The notes below the pieces were generated by a model, which worked only from the letters and a program-made list of their open reading frames with translations, did not search any database and was not told the origin of the DNA. This document shows, piece after piece, positions 48,811 to 58,421 of a DNA stretch of 64,000 nt; the first letter of the stretch is position 1, and each line of letters starts with the position of its first letter. Source of the stretch: Mycobacteroides sp. CBMA 271 (GTDB lineage: Bacteria; Actinomycetota; Actinomycetes; Mycobacteriales; Mycobacteriaceae); the NCBI RefSeq assembly GCF_009729205.1, contig NZ_VTHB01000005.1, positions 248,001-312,000 of the forward strand, in the 5' to 3' direction. Both the position numbers and the translations under genes were made by a program.

Positions 48811-49569
48811 TCACTCCGGGATCCATGCGGCGATGCGGTCGGTAATGGTTGTGAGCCCCGGAACGCCGTCGCCGTACTGGCATAGGTACCCCCCGAAAAG
48901 CACGTTGTTCTTGGTGCGGAAGTCGAAGAAGCAATGCCAGGGGGAGCCGCCTTCTTTGACCTGAAGCTGTGCCCATTTGGCCGCAGTATCGGTAATTTCC
49001 GTGATGCCGCTGATTTTCCACTTGTCATCCCCCGTGGAAATCTGCGCGTCCGGGCACGTTTTCAGTGCGGATACGGGGTACGCCTGAGCGAATGCCGCGG
49101 CAGCCTCCTCACGAGTGGCGTAAAGGACGGCCACCTGACCCACGATGTACGCGGTGTTGTCCTTCGACTCGCGGTAATAATTCCAGCGGTAGGTCGTCCA
49201 TTCGGATCCCAATTGGCGGGCCCGCGGATAGTCCAGATTCGTGCACTCCGGTGGACCATTGATCACATCGGTTGCCGGTGTCGATTGGTTGTTGTCGTAC
49301 TCGAAGGTGGTTCCCAGAATCTTCCCGACCTCGGCGCGCGAACTCAGGATCGAGTCGATCTTGTCCGGTGTGACTACCAGAGGTGGGGGTGCAGGCGCCT
49401 TTGTGGTGGTGGGGACGGACTGGGGAGTCGACGTGCCTGCGGTCATCGGCATATCGGCAGCACTTGTGGATGGCGCCGCGACCGGCTTTATCCCCTCGCT
49501 AGGTTGGCTGCACCCGGTCATCAGCACCGCGGCCGACGCCACGCACCTCAACATCGTTCCGTACCGCAT
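48811..49569 (-). CDS. lipoprotein with PknH-sensor-like domain, copy 1 (first in the cluster)
   Basis: The 252-residue product has lipobox VLMTGC, a threonine/proline linker and the sensor domain: DSILSSRAEVGKILGTTFEY, PECTNLDYPRARQLGSEWTT, NTAYIVGQVAVLYATREEAA, LKTCPDAQISTGDDKWKISG, WHCFFDFRTKNNVLFGGYLC and QYGDGVPGLTTITDRIAAWI. ATG at 49569 (MRYGTMLRCVASA) is the natural start. It heads the cluster, close upstream of which the plus-strand urease operon begins. Confidence 0.82.
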   Translation of the reverse strand: MRYGTMLRCVASAAVLMTGCSQPSEGIKPVAAPSTSAADMPMTAGTSTPQSVPTTTKAPAPPPLVVTPDKIDSILSSRAEVGKILGTTFEYDNNQSTPATDVINGPPECTNLDYPRARQLGSEWTTYRWNYYRESKDNTAYIVGQVAVLYATREEAAAAFAQAYPVSALKTCPDAQISTGDDKWKISGITEITDTAAKWAQLQVKEGGSPWHCFFDFRTKNNVLFGGYLCQYGDGVPGLTTITDRIAAWIPE

Positions 49570-49714
49570 CGCGCACCCTCCTGATCGACTCCACACACGA
49601 CGAGCTGAAGAGGATTCTCGCATTCAAGATCGCGACTGCACGGCAGAACTCACCGCTGTTGTAGTCCAGCGGTGAAAGTGCCCGGTGACCCGGTTCGTGG
49701 CAGGATCGCCCCTT

Positions 49715-50017
49715 ATGCGATTGACCCCGCACGAGCAGGAACGGCTGCTCATCTCGTACGCGGCGGAACTGGCACGACGACGCCAGTCCCGAGGCCTGCG
49801 CCTGAACCATCCCGAAGCCATTGCGATCATCACCGACCATCTCCTGGAAGGTGCCCGGGACGGAAGGACGGTCTCGGAATTGATGGTCAGTGGTCGCGAG
49901 GTGCTCGGTCCCGCAGACGTCATGGACGGTGTGCCCGAGATGATTCCGGATGTCCAGGTAGAGGCCACGTTCCCCGACGGCACGAAACTCGTTACCGTGC
50001 ATCACCCGATCGGATGA
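49715..50017 (+). CDS. ureA: urease gamma subunit
   Basis: UreA (100 aa) is a structural subunit of nickel urease. The product starts [20 protein letters not shown], continues [20 protein letters not shown] and ends [20 protein letters not shown], all typical. ATG at 49715 begins the fold; the frame extends 10 codons upstream. It overlaps ureB by 4 bp. Begins the operon ureABCFGD; no ureE is present, as in M. tuberculosis. Confidence 0.96.
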   Translation: MRLTPHEQERLLISYAAELARRRQSRGLRLNHPEAIAIITDHLLEGARDGRTVSELMVSGREVLGPADVMDGVPEMIPDVQVEATFPDGTKLVTVHHPIG

Positions 50018-50412
50018 GTCAGATGATCCCGGGTGAATACCTGTTCGCGCAGGACGACATCGAGCTCAACGCGGGCGCCACCGTCATCGAGCTCGGCGTG
50101 GTAAACACCGGAGACCGACCGGTGCAGGTGGGCAGCCACGTTCACTTCCCACAGTCCAATCCAGCCCTCGACTTCGACCGCGCCGCCGCACACGGCCATC
50201 GGTTGCACATCCCCGCGGGTACCGCGGTGCGTTTTGAACCCGGTATCGCCCAGCGAGTTCGGCTGGTACCGCTGGGCGGTCGCCGGGAGGTCCACGGGCT
50301 GACCCTCGATGCACCGGGCAAGCTGGACGTTGATGAGCCGCTTGCGCAAAGAACATCGAACGTCGATGAGCCTCTTGCGCGAAGAGCGTCGAACAAAGGT
50401 GACCCCGCATGA
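50014..50412 (+). CDS. ureB: urease beta subunit with repeat-derived C-terminal extension
   Basis: UreB (132 aa) has the standard core: [60 protein letters not shown] and [20 protein letters not shown]. The normal end is near GKLD; the following about 27 residues read [20 protein letters not shown], which is the translation of two tandem copies of the interspersed repeat. ATG at 50014 overlaps the ureA stop; the stop overlaps the ureC start. The extension is probably exposed at the surface. Confidence 0.95.
   Translation: MSQMIPGEYLFAQDDIELNAGATVIELGVVNTGDRPVQVGSHVHFPQSNPALDFDRAAAHGHRLHIPAGTAVRFEPGIAQRVRLVPLGGRREVHGLTLDAPGKLDVDEPLAQRTSNVDEPLARRASNKGDPA
50332..50391 (+). repeat. two tandem interspersed repeats inside the ureB 3' end
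   Basis: Copies at 50332-50358 and 50365-50391 (period 33 bp), each GATGAGCCkCTTGCGCrAAG followed by AgC-type ends. They read in the frame of UreB and encode DEPLAQRTS and DEPLARRAS. Confidence 0.85.
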
Positions 50413-52142
50413 CCAGGCTCACGAGAGAGCACTACGCCAAGCTGTACGGCCCCACCACCGGTGATCGCATCCGATTGGCCGATACCGATCTACTCATCGA
50501 GATCACCGAAGATCGCTGCGGCGGACCCGGCCTGGCGGGCGAGGAGGCGGTCTTTGGCGGCGGCAAGGTGCTGCGGGAGTCGATGGGGCAGAGCCGGCTG
50601 ACACGCGCCGAAGGAGCCCCCGACACCGTCATCACCGGCGCCGTAATCATCGACCACTGGGGAATAATCAAGGCCGACATAGGCATTCGCGATGGCCGCA
50701 TCGTCGGCATCGGCAAAGCCGGCAACCCCGACATTATGAACGGGGTACATCCTCGGCTGATCGTCGGACCGTCGACGGAGATTATCGCCGGCAATGACCG
50801 GATCATCACGGCGGGCGGCATCGACTGTCATGTCCACTTCATCTGTCCGCAGCTGGTCGACGAAGCCATCGGCGGCGGCATCACCACCATGATCGGCGGC
50901 GGCACCGGCCCCGCCGAGGGTAGTAAAGCCACCACAGTGACGCCCGGCGCATGGCATTTGGGGCGAATGCTGCAAGCCCTGGACCAGTGGCCGGTGAACG
51001 TGCTGCTGCTCGGCAAGGGCAACACCGTCAACCCCGAATCCATGTGGGAGCAGTTACGGGGCGGCGCAGCGGGTTTCAAGCTGCACGAGGACTGGGGTAC
51101 CACCCCCGCGGTAATCGACGCCTGCCTGCGCGTCGCGGATGAAGCCGACGTTCAGGTCGCGCTGCATTCGGACACCCTCAACGAAACAGGTTTCGTCGAA
51201 GGCACTCTCGAGGCGATCGGCGGGCGCGCGATTCATGCGTACCACACCGAGGGCGCCGGCGGAGGCCACGCTCCGGACATTATCACCGTGGCCAGCCACC
51301 CGAATGTGATGCCGAGCTCCACCAATCCCACGCGCCCGCACACCGTCAACACCCTCGACGAGCATCTCGACATGCTCATGGTCTGCCATCACCTCAACGC
51401 CGCCGTGCCGGAAGATCTTGCCTTTGCGGAGAGCCGGATTCGTCCGTCCACCATCGCGGCCGAGGATCTGCTGCACGATATCGGCGCCATCTCGATGATC
51501 GGCAGCGACAGCCAGGCGATGGGACGCATCGGCGAAGTGGTGATGCGCACGTGGCAGACCGCACACGTCATGAAGAAACGCCGTGGCGCACTGGAAGGAG
51601 ACCCTTCCGGGGCCAACGGCAACGACAACAATCGAGTGCGCCGGTACGTCGCGAAATACACCATCTGCCCGGCGATTACCCATGGCATCGACCACGAGCT
51701 GGGTTCGGTGGAGGTCGGCAAGCTGGCCGATCTAGTGCTGTGGGAACCCGCATTCTTCGGCGTGCGACCGCACGTGGTCATCAAGGGTGGCGCTATCGCA
51801 TGGGCCGCCATGGGTGACGCCAATGCCTCCATCCCCACCCCACAACCCGTGCTGCCACGGCCGATGTTCGGCGCCATGCCCAACGTGGCGCCCGGCTTGG
51901 CCGTGCATTTTGTGTCACCAACAGCGATTGAAGACGACCTGGCGGCCCGGCTTTCCTTGCGGCGCAGGCTGGTTCCCACGCGTAACGTGCGCCATCGCGG
52001 CAAGGCAGACCTGCCGATGAATGACGCGATGCCGGATATCCGGGTAGATCCCGATACCTTCACGGTGCGCATCGACGGCGAAGTATGGCAAGAGCAGCCG
52101 GCAACCGAGCTGCCCATGGCGCAGCGATATTTCCTGTTCTGA
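50409..52142 (+). CDS. ureC: urease alpha subunit (catalytic)
   Basis: UreC (577 aa) carries the dinickel centre that hydrolyses urea. Nickel ligands are visible in [12 protein letters not shown], the carbamylated lysine in [34 protein letters not shown] and the aspartate in [11 protein letters not shown]; the mobile-flap cysteine and histidine are in MLMVCHHLN. Length and all motifs are normal. ATG overlaps the ureB stop. Confidence 0.97.
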   Translation: MTRLTREHYAKLYGPTTGDRIRLADTDLLIEITEDRCGGPGLAGEEAVFGGGKVLRESMGQSRLTRAEGAPDTVITGAVIIDHWGIIKADIGIRDGRIVGIGKAGNPDIMNGVHPRLIVGPSTEIIAGNDRIITAGGIDCHVHFICPQLVDEAIGGGITTMIGGGTGPAEGSKATTVTPGAWHLGRMLQALDQWPVNVLLLGKGNTVNPESMWEQLRGGAAGFKLHEDWGTTPAVIDACLRVADEADVQVALHSDTLNETGFVEGTLEAIGGRAIHAYHTEGAGGGHAPDIITVASHPNVMPSSTNPTRPHTVNTLDEHLDMLMVCHHLNAAVPEDLAFAESRIRPSTIAAEDLLHDIGAISMIGSDSQAMGRIGEVVMRTWQTAHVMKKRRGALEGDPSGANGNDNNRVRRYVAKYTICPAITHGIDHELGSVEVGKLADLVLWEPAFFGVRPHVVIKGGAIAWAAMGDANASIPTPQPVLPRPMFGAMPNVAPGLAVHFVSPTAIEDDLAARLSLRRRLVPTRNVRHRGKADLPMNDAMPDIRVDPDTFTVRIDGEVWQEQPATELPMAQRYFLF

Positions 52143-52795
52143 TGGGCGCCTCGGATACGTGCGCGACCACCGCACTGCTGTTGACACTGGCCGATTCCCG
52201 GTTGCCTACTGGTTCGCATGTGCACTCCGGCGGGGTGGAGGAGGCCATCGCCCAGGGGCTCGTCCGGGACTGCGCCACACTCAATGCGTATCTGCGACGG
52301 CGTATCCGGACCCACGGCCTGGTCGCCGGGTCTCTTGCCGCGGCCATCACGACCGGTCGGCTTGATCCGATACGGGCCGATGCCGAAACGGATGCGCGCA
52401 CACCGTCCCGGGCCGCCCGGGACGCCTCCCGCGCCCAGGGCCGTGGGCTGCGGCGATTGGCCGCGCGCGCCTGGCCACATATCGATTGGAGCCCGCACGG
52501 TTCGCAGCCCCATCTGGCGGTCGTGTACGGGATCATCGGAGCGGCAACGGGGTTGACGGGACGCGACGTCGCCCTCGTGGTCGTCTACACCACGCTCACC
52601 GGGTCGGCCACCGCCGGCCAGCGACTGCTGGCTCTGGACCCGGCCGAGGTAGCGGTGGGCACACTGGCCCTGACGGTTTTGTGTGAGGAGACAGCAACCC
52701 TGGCCGCCACCGAACTTGCCAGCCTGTCCGACCCACTGCTCGACGCGCTTGCCGAGCAACACCTGACACGCGAACGGCCCCTGTTTGTTTCGTAG
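52142..52795 (+). CDS. ureF: urease accessory protein UreF
   Basis: UreF (217 aa) helps load nickel by controlling UreG GTPase in the UreDFG complex. The helical pattern is intact: TALLLTLADSRLPTGSHVHS, GGVEEAIAQGLVRDCATLNA, and the later GTLALTVLCEETATLAATEL. Start at 52142 overlaps the ureC stop (TGATG). Slightly short but within range for actinobacteria. Confidence 0.92.
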   Translation: MGASDTCATTALLLTLADSRLPTGSHVHSGGVEEAIAQGLVRDCATLNAYLRRRIRTHGLVAGSLAAAITTGRLDPIRADAETDARTPSRAARDASRAQGRGLRRLAARAWPHIDWSPHGSQPHLAVVYGIIGAATGLTGRDVALVVVYTTLTGSATAGQRLLALDPAEVAVGTLALTVLCEETATLAATELASLSDPLLDALAEQHLTRERPLFVS

Positions 52796-52825
52796 TTAAT
52801 GGAGATTGGAACCGAGGATCTTAAA

Positions 52826-53530
52826 ATGCCACCACACCTCCTGGACGGCCAGCCGCACCAGCACATCGACCGGCCGCGACGCATTCGCCAACCGGGGGAG
52901 CCGCTGCGCATTGGGGTGGGCGGACCCGTGGGATCCGGTAAGACCGCATTGGTCGCCGCGCTGTGCCGCACACTGCGCGACGAGATCTCGGTGGCGGTCC
53001 TCACCAACGACATCTACACCACCGAGGACGCTGACTTCCTGCGTCGGCACGCCGTGCTTCCCGATGAGCGCATCACCGCGGTGCAAACCGGCGGCTGTCC
53101 GCATACCGCCATCCGAGACGACATCACGGCGAATCTGGATGCCATCGAAGATCTGATCGCCGCCAACGATCCGCTCGACCTCATCCTCGTCGAATCGGGC
53201 GGCGACAACCTCACGGCGACCTTTTCCTCGGGCCTGATCGACGTGCAGATCTTCGTCGTGGATGTCGCCGGCGGTGACAAGGTGCCGCGCAAAGGCGGTC
53301 CCGGCGTGACCTTCTCGGATCTACTCGTCATCAACAAGACCGACCTGGCTCCCATGGTGGGCGCCGATCTGGGCGTGATGGCGCGCGACGCGACGGCGGT
53401 CCGTGAGGGACGCCCTACTGCGATGATCTCGTTGACCGAGGATCCGACGGCCGCCGAGGTGCTGGCATGGGTGCGTAGCCATCTGGGTGAGCCGCTTGCG
53501 CGAACATCAACAAATCCCCATGCGCACTGA
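52826..53530 (+). CDS. ureG: urease accessory GTPase UreG
   Basis: UreG (234 aa) is the GTPase that drives nickel insertion. Walker [18 protein letters not shown], the nickel-site CPH motif in [20 protein letters not shown], the [15 protein letters not shown] motif and NKTDLAP are present. The N terminus has a short histidine segment (HQHIDRP). ATG at 52826 ([12 protein letters not shown]) is chosen; ATG at 52799 would add nine residues. The C-terminal GEPLARTS comes from a repeat copy. Confidence 0.95.
   Translation: MPPHLLDGQPHQHIDRPRRIRQPGEPLRIGVGGPVGSGKTALVAALCRTLRDEISVAVLTNDIYTTEDADFLRRHAVLPDERITAVQTGGCPHTAIRDDITANLDAIEDLIAANDPLDLILVESGGDNLTATFSSGLIDVQIFVVDVAGGDKVPRKGGPGVTFSDLLVINKTDLAPMVGADLGVMARDATAVREGRPTAMISLTEDPTAAEVLAWVRSHLGEPLARTSTNPHAH
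53486..53508 (+). repeat. interspersed repeat copy inside the ureG 3' end
   Basis: GGTGAGCCGCTTGCGCGAAC followed by ATC. It reads GEPLART in UreG and overlaps the start region of ureD. Confidence 0.75.
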
Positions 53531-54200
53531 CGTCGAGATCATCGCGGAGAAGGGCAGACTGCCGCGGCTGCGCTGCTCGGGAAGCCTGCAGGCTCGACTC
53601 ACCGCCACCGATACCGTTCACCTAGTAGGAGTTGCCGCGAATCCGCTTGGTGGCGACGAGATTTCTGTGCGCATCGACGTTGGCGAGGGCGCGGCGCTGC
53701 GGGTGCGATCGGTGGCGGCGGCGGTGGCGCTACCCGGCCGCACGACGGTCCGATCGTCGATGACGTGGAATTGCACGGTCCAGGGCGACCTGGATCTCGA
53801 TCCGGCACTCACCATTGTGGCGGCCAACGCATCCCATCATTCCCACGTCACCGTGCACGCACAGGCGAGCGCGACTCTGCGCCTGCGCGAACGCGTGCAG
53901 ATCGGCAGGACGGGGGAGGCTGGAAAGTTTTCGGGGTTCTGGAGCGGACAGCTCGATGCCGACATCGATGATCGTCCCCTGCTGCGGCATTGCATCGAAC
54001 TGGGGGCGGGATCGGTGACCGATGACGAGTTGGGCAGTCCGCTCGCACTGATCAGCGAACTGCGCTATCCGACAATGCATCTGGTCGACCAGCAGCCGGC
54101 CGATGCCACCGTGCTGCACCTCGCGGGCGACGCCACCCTACTCACCTGGCAGGGACGGCGCCTACCCGCCGAGCAGCACAGAATAGCTCCCCAGATCTAG
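53520..54200 (+). CDS. ureD: urease accessory protein UreD (UreH)
   Basis: UreD (226 aa) is the scaffold that docks UreF and UreG on urease. Its beta-helix pattern is visible: [40 protein letters not shown] and [23 protein letters not shown] at 53520 lies inside the ureG end, an 11-bp overlap. Its stop overlaps the stop of the convergent ndh gene by 4 bp. It ends the operon, as in Rv1853. Confidence 0.9.
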   Translation: MRTDVEIIAEKGRLPRLRCSGSLQARLTATDTVHLVGVAANPLGGDEISVRIDVGEGAALRVRSVAAAVALPGRTTVRSSMTWNCTVQGDLDLDPALTIVAANASHHSHVTVHAQASATLRLRERVQIGRTGEAGKFSGFWSGQLDADIDDRPLLRHCIELGAGSVTDDELGSPLALISELRYPTMHLVDQQPADATVLHLAGDATLLTWQGRRLPAEQHRIAPQI

Positions 54201-55687
54201 CTAGCGGCCTTTTCCGCTTCCCGCGCAACCTCGTCCGCGGATTCCTCATCGCCACTCTTCTCCGCGACAAGCTCCTCAAGTTGATCCAAACGTGTTCGCG
54301 CCCAAGCCTGCTGCTCGGTGATCGCCATCTGGCCGCGCGAGCGCGTCATGAAAGCGACGGACCACAGGATCAGGGTTACCAGCCTGTTCTTGAACCCGAC
54401 GAGGTACACCAGGTGCAGCGCAAGCCAGCTGAGCCAGGCGATGAATCCACTGAACTCCAGCTTGCCGATCTTGACGACCGCGTTGTAGCGGGACACCGTC
54501 GCCATCGACCCCTTGTCGAAGAACTTGAACGGGGTGCGGTCCTCCGCGCTGCGACCGTTCAGCTCTGCCTTGATCTGCTTGGCGGCATAGCGCCCACCCT
54601 GAATGGCGCCCTGCGCGACACCCGGCACGCCATCGACCGCCATCATGTCGCCAACCACAAACACGTTGGGATGACCGGGAATCGATAGATCCGACTCCAC
54701 CTTGACGCGGCCGGAGCGGTCCAGCTCGACACCCGACTGCTCGGCCAGATTCTTGCCGAGGGGGCTCGCCGAGACACCCGCAGACCACACCTTGCACCAT
54801 GACTCAATGCGCTCCACGGTGCCGTCGGAATGCTTGACGGTCAGTCCGTTGCGGTCCACATCGGTGACCATCGCACCCAATTGGATTTCCACGCCCAGCT
54901 GCTCCAACCGCTTGGCGGCCTTAGCGCCCAGCTTCGCACCGAAGGGCGGCAACACTGCGGGCGCAGCGTCCAGCAGAATGACCCGAGCGTCGGTGGGATC
55001 GATGTGGCGGAAGGTGCCCTTGAGGGTCTCGTTGGCCAATTCGGCGATTTGCCCGGCCATTTCAACACCGGTGGGACCGGCACCCACCACGGTGAAGGTC
55101 ATCAGTTTGCGGCGCCGGACCGGGTCGCTGGACCGTTCGGCCTGTTCGAAGGCGCCGAGGATGCGTCCGCGCAGCTCGAGAGCGTCATCAATGGACTTCA
55201 TCCCCGGGGCCCACTCGGCAAAGTGGTCATTCCCGAAGTACGACTGACCCGCACCGGCCGCGACGATCAGGCTGTCGTACGGCGTCGAATAGTCATGACC
55301 GAGCAGCGCAGAGTGGACGATCTGATTCTTCAGGTCGATGCTCGTCACATCGCCGAGCACCACCTGCGCGTTGTGCTGATCCTTCAGGATCTGACGGGTC
55401 GGCGGAGCGATCTCTCCTTCGGAGATGATCCCCGTCGCGACCTGGTACAGCAGCGGCTGGAAGAGGTGATGCGTAGTGCGCGCGATGAGGGTGACGTCGA
55501 CGTTGGCGCGTTTGAGTGTCTTGGCGGCGGTCAGGCCCCCGAATCCCGAGCCGATGATGACCACCCGGTGGGTGGGTGTCAGCGCGTCCTTGATCTTGGA
55601 CTTCGGAGCCGCAATGCCGGCGACATCGGGCTGGGAATTGGCGACAGTAGGCACCGCAGGGCCGGCGGCGTCCGGTGTCGTGCTCAT
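54197..55687 (-). CDS. ndh: type II NADH dehydrogenase
   Basis: NDH-2 (496 aa) feeds electrons from NADH to menaquinone without pumping protons. FAD Rossmann motif HRVVIIGSGFGGLTAAKTLK, NADH Rossmann motif FTVVGAGPTGVEMAGQIAEL, ADH-FAD motif PNVFVVGDMMAVDGVPGVAQ and the C-terminal amphipathic/hydrophobic region (FSGFIAWLSWLALHLVYLVG) for membrane association are all present. The N-terminal tail of about 38 residues is alanine/proline-rich. Convergent with ureD. Matches Rv1854c, the main mycobacterial NDH-2. Confidence 0.95.
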   Translation of the reverse strand: MSTTPDAAGPAVPTVANSQPDVAGIAAPKSKIKDALTPTHRVVIIGSGFGGLTAAKTLKRANVDVTLIARTTHHLFQPLLYQVATGIISEGEIAPPTRQILKDQHNAQVVLGDVTSIDLKNQIVHSALLGHDYSTPYDSLIVAAGAGQSYFGNDHFAEWAPGMKSIDDALELRGRILGAFEQAERSSDPVRRRKLMTFTVVGAGPTGVEMAGQIAELANETLKGTFRHIDPTDARVILLDAAPAVLPPFGAKLGAKAAKRLEQLGVEIQLGAMVTDVDRNGLTVKHSDGTVERIESWCKVWSAGVSASPLGKNLAEQSGVELDRSGRVKVESDLSIPGHPNVFVVGDMMAVDGVPGVAQGAIQGGRYAAKQIKAELNGRSAEDRTPFKFFDKGSMATVSRYNAVVKIGKLEFSGFIAWLSWLALHLVYLVGFKNRLVTLILWSVAFMTRSRGQMAITEQQAWARTRLDQLEELVAEKSGDEESADEVAREAEKAAS

Positions 55688-55810
55688 CGATCACTCCTCA
55701 TTGAATGGCGTCTCAACTGGGCTTATTCACCTTGGTTGACACTTGGTGCAACACCCCAACCGTAGTCGGGATTTCCATGCACGTCGCGTCAGTTAGTTTA
55801 GCGAAATATC

Positions 55811-56407
55811 TCACATGTTCTCGGGCCGCCAGCCCGGATCACGTCCCGACATGGCGAGCATGTGGTCGAACCGTGGGGCACCCGGGGAAATCGGCACCTG
55901 CGGTCCAAACAGTCCGGGTATGCCGCTGTCGGAGGCAAGCGCGCTGACAAACCCGTACAGACCCGGATCGGTGCCTGCGGGCAGCTCGAACGGTTGACCG
56001 GTCGCGGTCGCCAAGTCCCAGCCGTGCAGCACCAATTCATCCAGCGTCACCATCGCCACCTGATCGTTGGGCATGACGTTTCCGGCAACGGTCGACTCGC
56101 CATCCCACGACCCTGGCTGCGCCCAGGTCTCGACGAGGTCGGTCAGGCGCCGCGGCAGCAGCGTGCGCCACTGCGGATCGAGATCCTCGGTGAACGACGG
56201 GCCCGACGCTTCAAAGCCCGCCGCCGCTGCCTCCTCGGGCGCAGCCATGTATCGGAACGCCAACGACAGGCCCATCAGGTGATTGAGCAGCGCGCGAACC
56301 GTGAGTTCGGTACACGGCGTCCGATCGCTCAATTGGTCGTCCGACACTCCGGGAAGAAGCGCTGCTACGGCCGAAGCGGCGGGCTGCAAGCTGAACGGTG
56401 CGTCCAT
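55811..56407 (-). CDS. TIGR03086-type mycothiol-dependent/DinB-like protein
   Basis: The 198-residue product has the DinB-like helical bundle of the maleylpyruvate isomerase/TIGR03086 group: DRTPCTELTVRALLNHLMGL, the metal-ligand histidine region (NHLMG), NDQVAMVTLDELVLHGWDLA with its HxxxH-type spacing partner, and a C-terminal SGRDPGWRP motif that is typical of this actinobacterial family. The substrate is unknown; mycothiol conjugation is inferred from family. ATG at 56407 starts MDAPFSLQPA. It stands between ndh and the LLM gene, minus strand. Confidence 0.8.
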   Translation of the reverse strand: MDAPFSLQPAASAVAALLPGVSDDQLSDRTPCTELTVRALLNHLMGLSLAFRYMAAPEEAAAAGFEASGPSFTEDLDPQWRTLLPRRLTDLVETWAQPGSWDGESTVAGNVMPNDQVAMVTLDELVLHGWDLATATGQPFELPAGTDPGLYGFVSALASDSGIPGLFGPQVPISPGAPRFDHMLAMSGRDPGWRPENM

Positions 56408-56456
56408 ATCGCACATCCTGCCGAAGGATCGCGCGATACAGGCCGAATCCGACCGA

Positions 56457-57440
56457 CTAGTCCTTGAACAGCGGGCGAAGAGTGTTGCCGATCAGCTCCA
56501 CCACGCCAGGAACGTGCCCGTTGGCCGTCGCGTTGAGGGTCACGGAGTCGATTCCCTGGTCGAGGACTCGAGTTTGCACCTGCTCGGCGATTTCATCGGG
56601 ACTACCCACCAGCGTGCGTCCGAGCACCTGCGCCCGAACGTCGTCGGGCAGGGTCTCCAGGTCCAGACCGTTCTTGCGCAACTGTTCGGCGGCCAATTTC
56701 CAGGCCGTCGTCGAATCGTCGTCGATGAACACCGAGAAGAAGGCGGAGGTTTCGAGGGTCGCAGGGTCGCGTCCGGCCTCCTCGCAGCGCTGCCGCAGCA
56801 CCGATAGTTTGTGCGGGAGTTCATCGAGCGAGCTGAGAAGGTTCAGGTGATCGGCGTACTTCACCGCCAGACCGAACGTCTTCTTCTCCCCGCTACCGCC
56901 GATCATGATCGGAATGTTCGGCCGGATGCGCGGCTCGTTCATCGCGGTCTCCGTACGGTAATACTTGCCCTCGAAGGTAGGCCGGTCGCCGCGGAGCATC
57001 GGCGGGATGATCTCGAGTGCCTCGCTCAACCGCTCGAAACGGTCGGTGAAGGTGCCGAACTCGAAACCGAGCTGCTGGTGTTCGAGTTCGAACCAGCCCG
57101 CACCGATACCCAGAATTGCGCGTCCACCGCTGACCACGTCGAGAGTGGTGACGGCCTTGGCCAGCAGCGTCGGGTTGCGGTACGTGTTGCCGGTGACCAG
57201 CGTGGAGAGCTGGATCGTGTCGGTAGCGCTCGCCAGTGCACCCAGAGCCGTGTAGGCCTCCAGCATGGGCTGGTCCGGGGTTCCGATCATGGGCAGCTGA
57301 TAGAAGTGGTCCATCACGAAGACCGTGTCGAAGCCGGACGCCTCCGCCTCACGCGCCTGTCGGACGACGGTGGGGAAGAGTTCGGCGACGCCGGTGCCGT
57401 AGGAGAAATTGGGGATCTGATATCCGAGCCGAATGGTCAC
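56457..57440 (-). CDS. LLM-class (luciferase-like) F420-dependent oxidoreductase (Rv1855c-like)
   Basis: The 327-residue product has the luciferase-like TIM barrel: the N-terminal RLGYQIPNFSYGTGVAELFP, FDTVFVMDHFYQLPMIGTPD, VTGNTYRNPTLLAKAVTTLD and RAILGIGAGWFELEHQQLGF, then PNIPIMIGGSGEKKTFGLAV. The pattern fits the F420 group of LLM enzymes common in mycobacteria; substrate unknown. A 20-bp perfect palindrome lies about 70 bp upstream of its start, just after the SDR stop. Confidence 0.88.
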   Translation of the reverse strand: MTIRLGYQIPNFSYGTGVAELFPTVVRQAREAEASGFDTVFVMDHFYQLPMIGTPDQPMLEAYTALGALASATDTIQLSTLVTGNTYRNPTLLAKAVTTLDVVSGGRAILGIGAGWFELEHQQLGFEFGTFTDRFERLSEALEIIPPMLRGDRPTFEGKYYRTETAMNEPRIRPNIPIMIGGSGEKKTFGLAVKYADHLNLLSSLDELPHKLSVLRQRCEEAGRDPATLETSAFFSVFIDDDSTTAWKLAAEQLRKNGLDLETLPDDVRAQVLGRTLVGSPDEIAEQVQTRVLDQGIDSVTLNATANGHVPGVVELIGNTLRPLFKD

Positions 57441-57511
57441 GCGGTCAGCCTACGCCCGGCCGGCCGATGCGGCATTAGCGTCTTGCCTCGCAAGGCAATT
57501 CGATGTTCTAT

Positions 57512-57531
57512 AGCTGGAGTGCACTCCAGCT
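57512..57531. promoter_or_regulatory. perfect 20-bp palindrome between the SDR and LLM genes
   Basis: AGCTGGAGTGCACTCCAGCT is fully self-complementary. It lies 4 bp after the SDR stop and about 70 bp upstream of the LLM start, with no T-run, so an operator is as likely as a terminator. A smaller hairpin TTGCCT/AGGCAA is adjacent (about 57483-57498). Confidence 0.5.
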
Positions 57532-57535
57532 TTGG

Positions 57536-58219
57536 TCAGCTAACGCCGGCCGGGACGCCGCGGCTGACATGCAGGGTCTGGCCGGTGATGTGACGTGCCT
57601 GCGCGCTGGTGAGGAACAACGCCAGGCGAGCGATCTCGGCAACGACGAGATCCTGCGCATCGTCGGCGCTGTCCAGACCGTCGTAGTTGGCGTCGGCCGA
57701 TTGCCCGGGAGCGATGGTGTTGATGGTGATCCCGCGGGTGCCCATCCGCTGAGCCTGTTCGGCGGTCCACGCCGACAGTGCCGCCTTGGCGGCGCTGGTT
57801 GCGCCCGACCGGTCGCGGGTGCCCAATGTGCACAGGTTGACGATGGCCGCACCGGACCGCAGGTGGTCTCCGATGGACTGCACCGTCAGCACCGCGGTCA
57901 GCACGCTGGACTCGTACCGGGACAGCCATGCTTCGCCGGTGTCGGTGAGGGTGCCCAGATGCGGGCCGGGCTCGCTCCAGACAGGGTTGGGGATGTTGAT
58001 GATGGCATCGAGATGCTGGGGGAACAGCTCGACGTTCTCCTCCAGGCTGTCCGGGTCGCCGTTATCGCACACGATGGCGTCGACCTCGAGCTCCTTGGCG
58101 GCGATCTCCAGCTCATCGGCGTTGGGGCCGGTGATGACGACCCGATGGCCGGCGTTGCGGAACTCCGCAGCCACCGCCCGGCCGACTTCGTTAACCGCTC
58201 CGGTTACCAGTACGTCCAT
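57536..58219 (-). CDS. short-chain dehydrogenase/reductase (Rv1856c-like)
   Basis: The 227-residue product has the SDR nucleotide motif in an unusual form (DVLVTGAVNEVGRAVAAEFR, TGxxxxxGxA), the NIPNP segment, and the late TINTIAPGQSADANYDGLDS; the catalytic YxxxK tyrosine is not visible in its usual form (the region reads SGATSAAKAALSAWTAEQAQ, with S-x3-K but no tyrosine). It may therefore be a degenerate or non-catalytic SDR. ATG at 58219 (MDVLVTGA) follows GAAGGTACC. Diverges from modA. Confidence 0.85.
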   Translation of the reverse strand: MDVLVTGAVNEVGRAVAAEFRNAGHRVVITGPNADELEIAAKELEVDAIVCDNGDPDSLEENVELFPQHLDAIINIPNPVWSEPGPHLGTLTDTGEAWLSRYESSVLTAVLTVQSIGDHLRSGAAIVNLCTLGTRDRSGATSAAKAALSAWTAEQAQRMGTRGITINTIAPGQSADANYDGLDSADDAQDLVVAEIARLALFLTSAQARHITGQTLHVSRGVPAGVS

Positions 58220-58354
58220 GGCGGTACCTTCCTCACCTTTCCTGCAAGCCTTGCCCATCTACACCTGAGGCCAGGCCTGATCAGCTTGATCGTGGCACAA
58301 ACCGGACCTCATACCCCGGATTTGGCAGCCGGGTCGCGCGGGTTTGAGGCCCAA

Positions 58355-58375
58355 TATTACTGGACGGTAGCAATA
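58355..58375. promoter_or_regulatory. candidate operator in the SDR/modA divergent region
   Basis: Inverted repeat TATTACT-N7-AGCAATA (six of seven pairs) lies 47 bp upstream of the modA start. It recalls AT-rich dyads used by ModE-type molybdate regulators, but no regulator is nearby, so this is a guess. Confidence 0.35.
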
Positions 58376-58421
58376 CCCTTGACCGCCGTGCCGTCCTTGG
58401 GCGGCGGCTAGGGTTGTGCCG

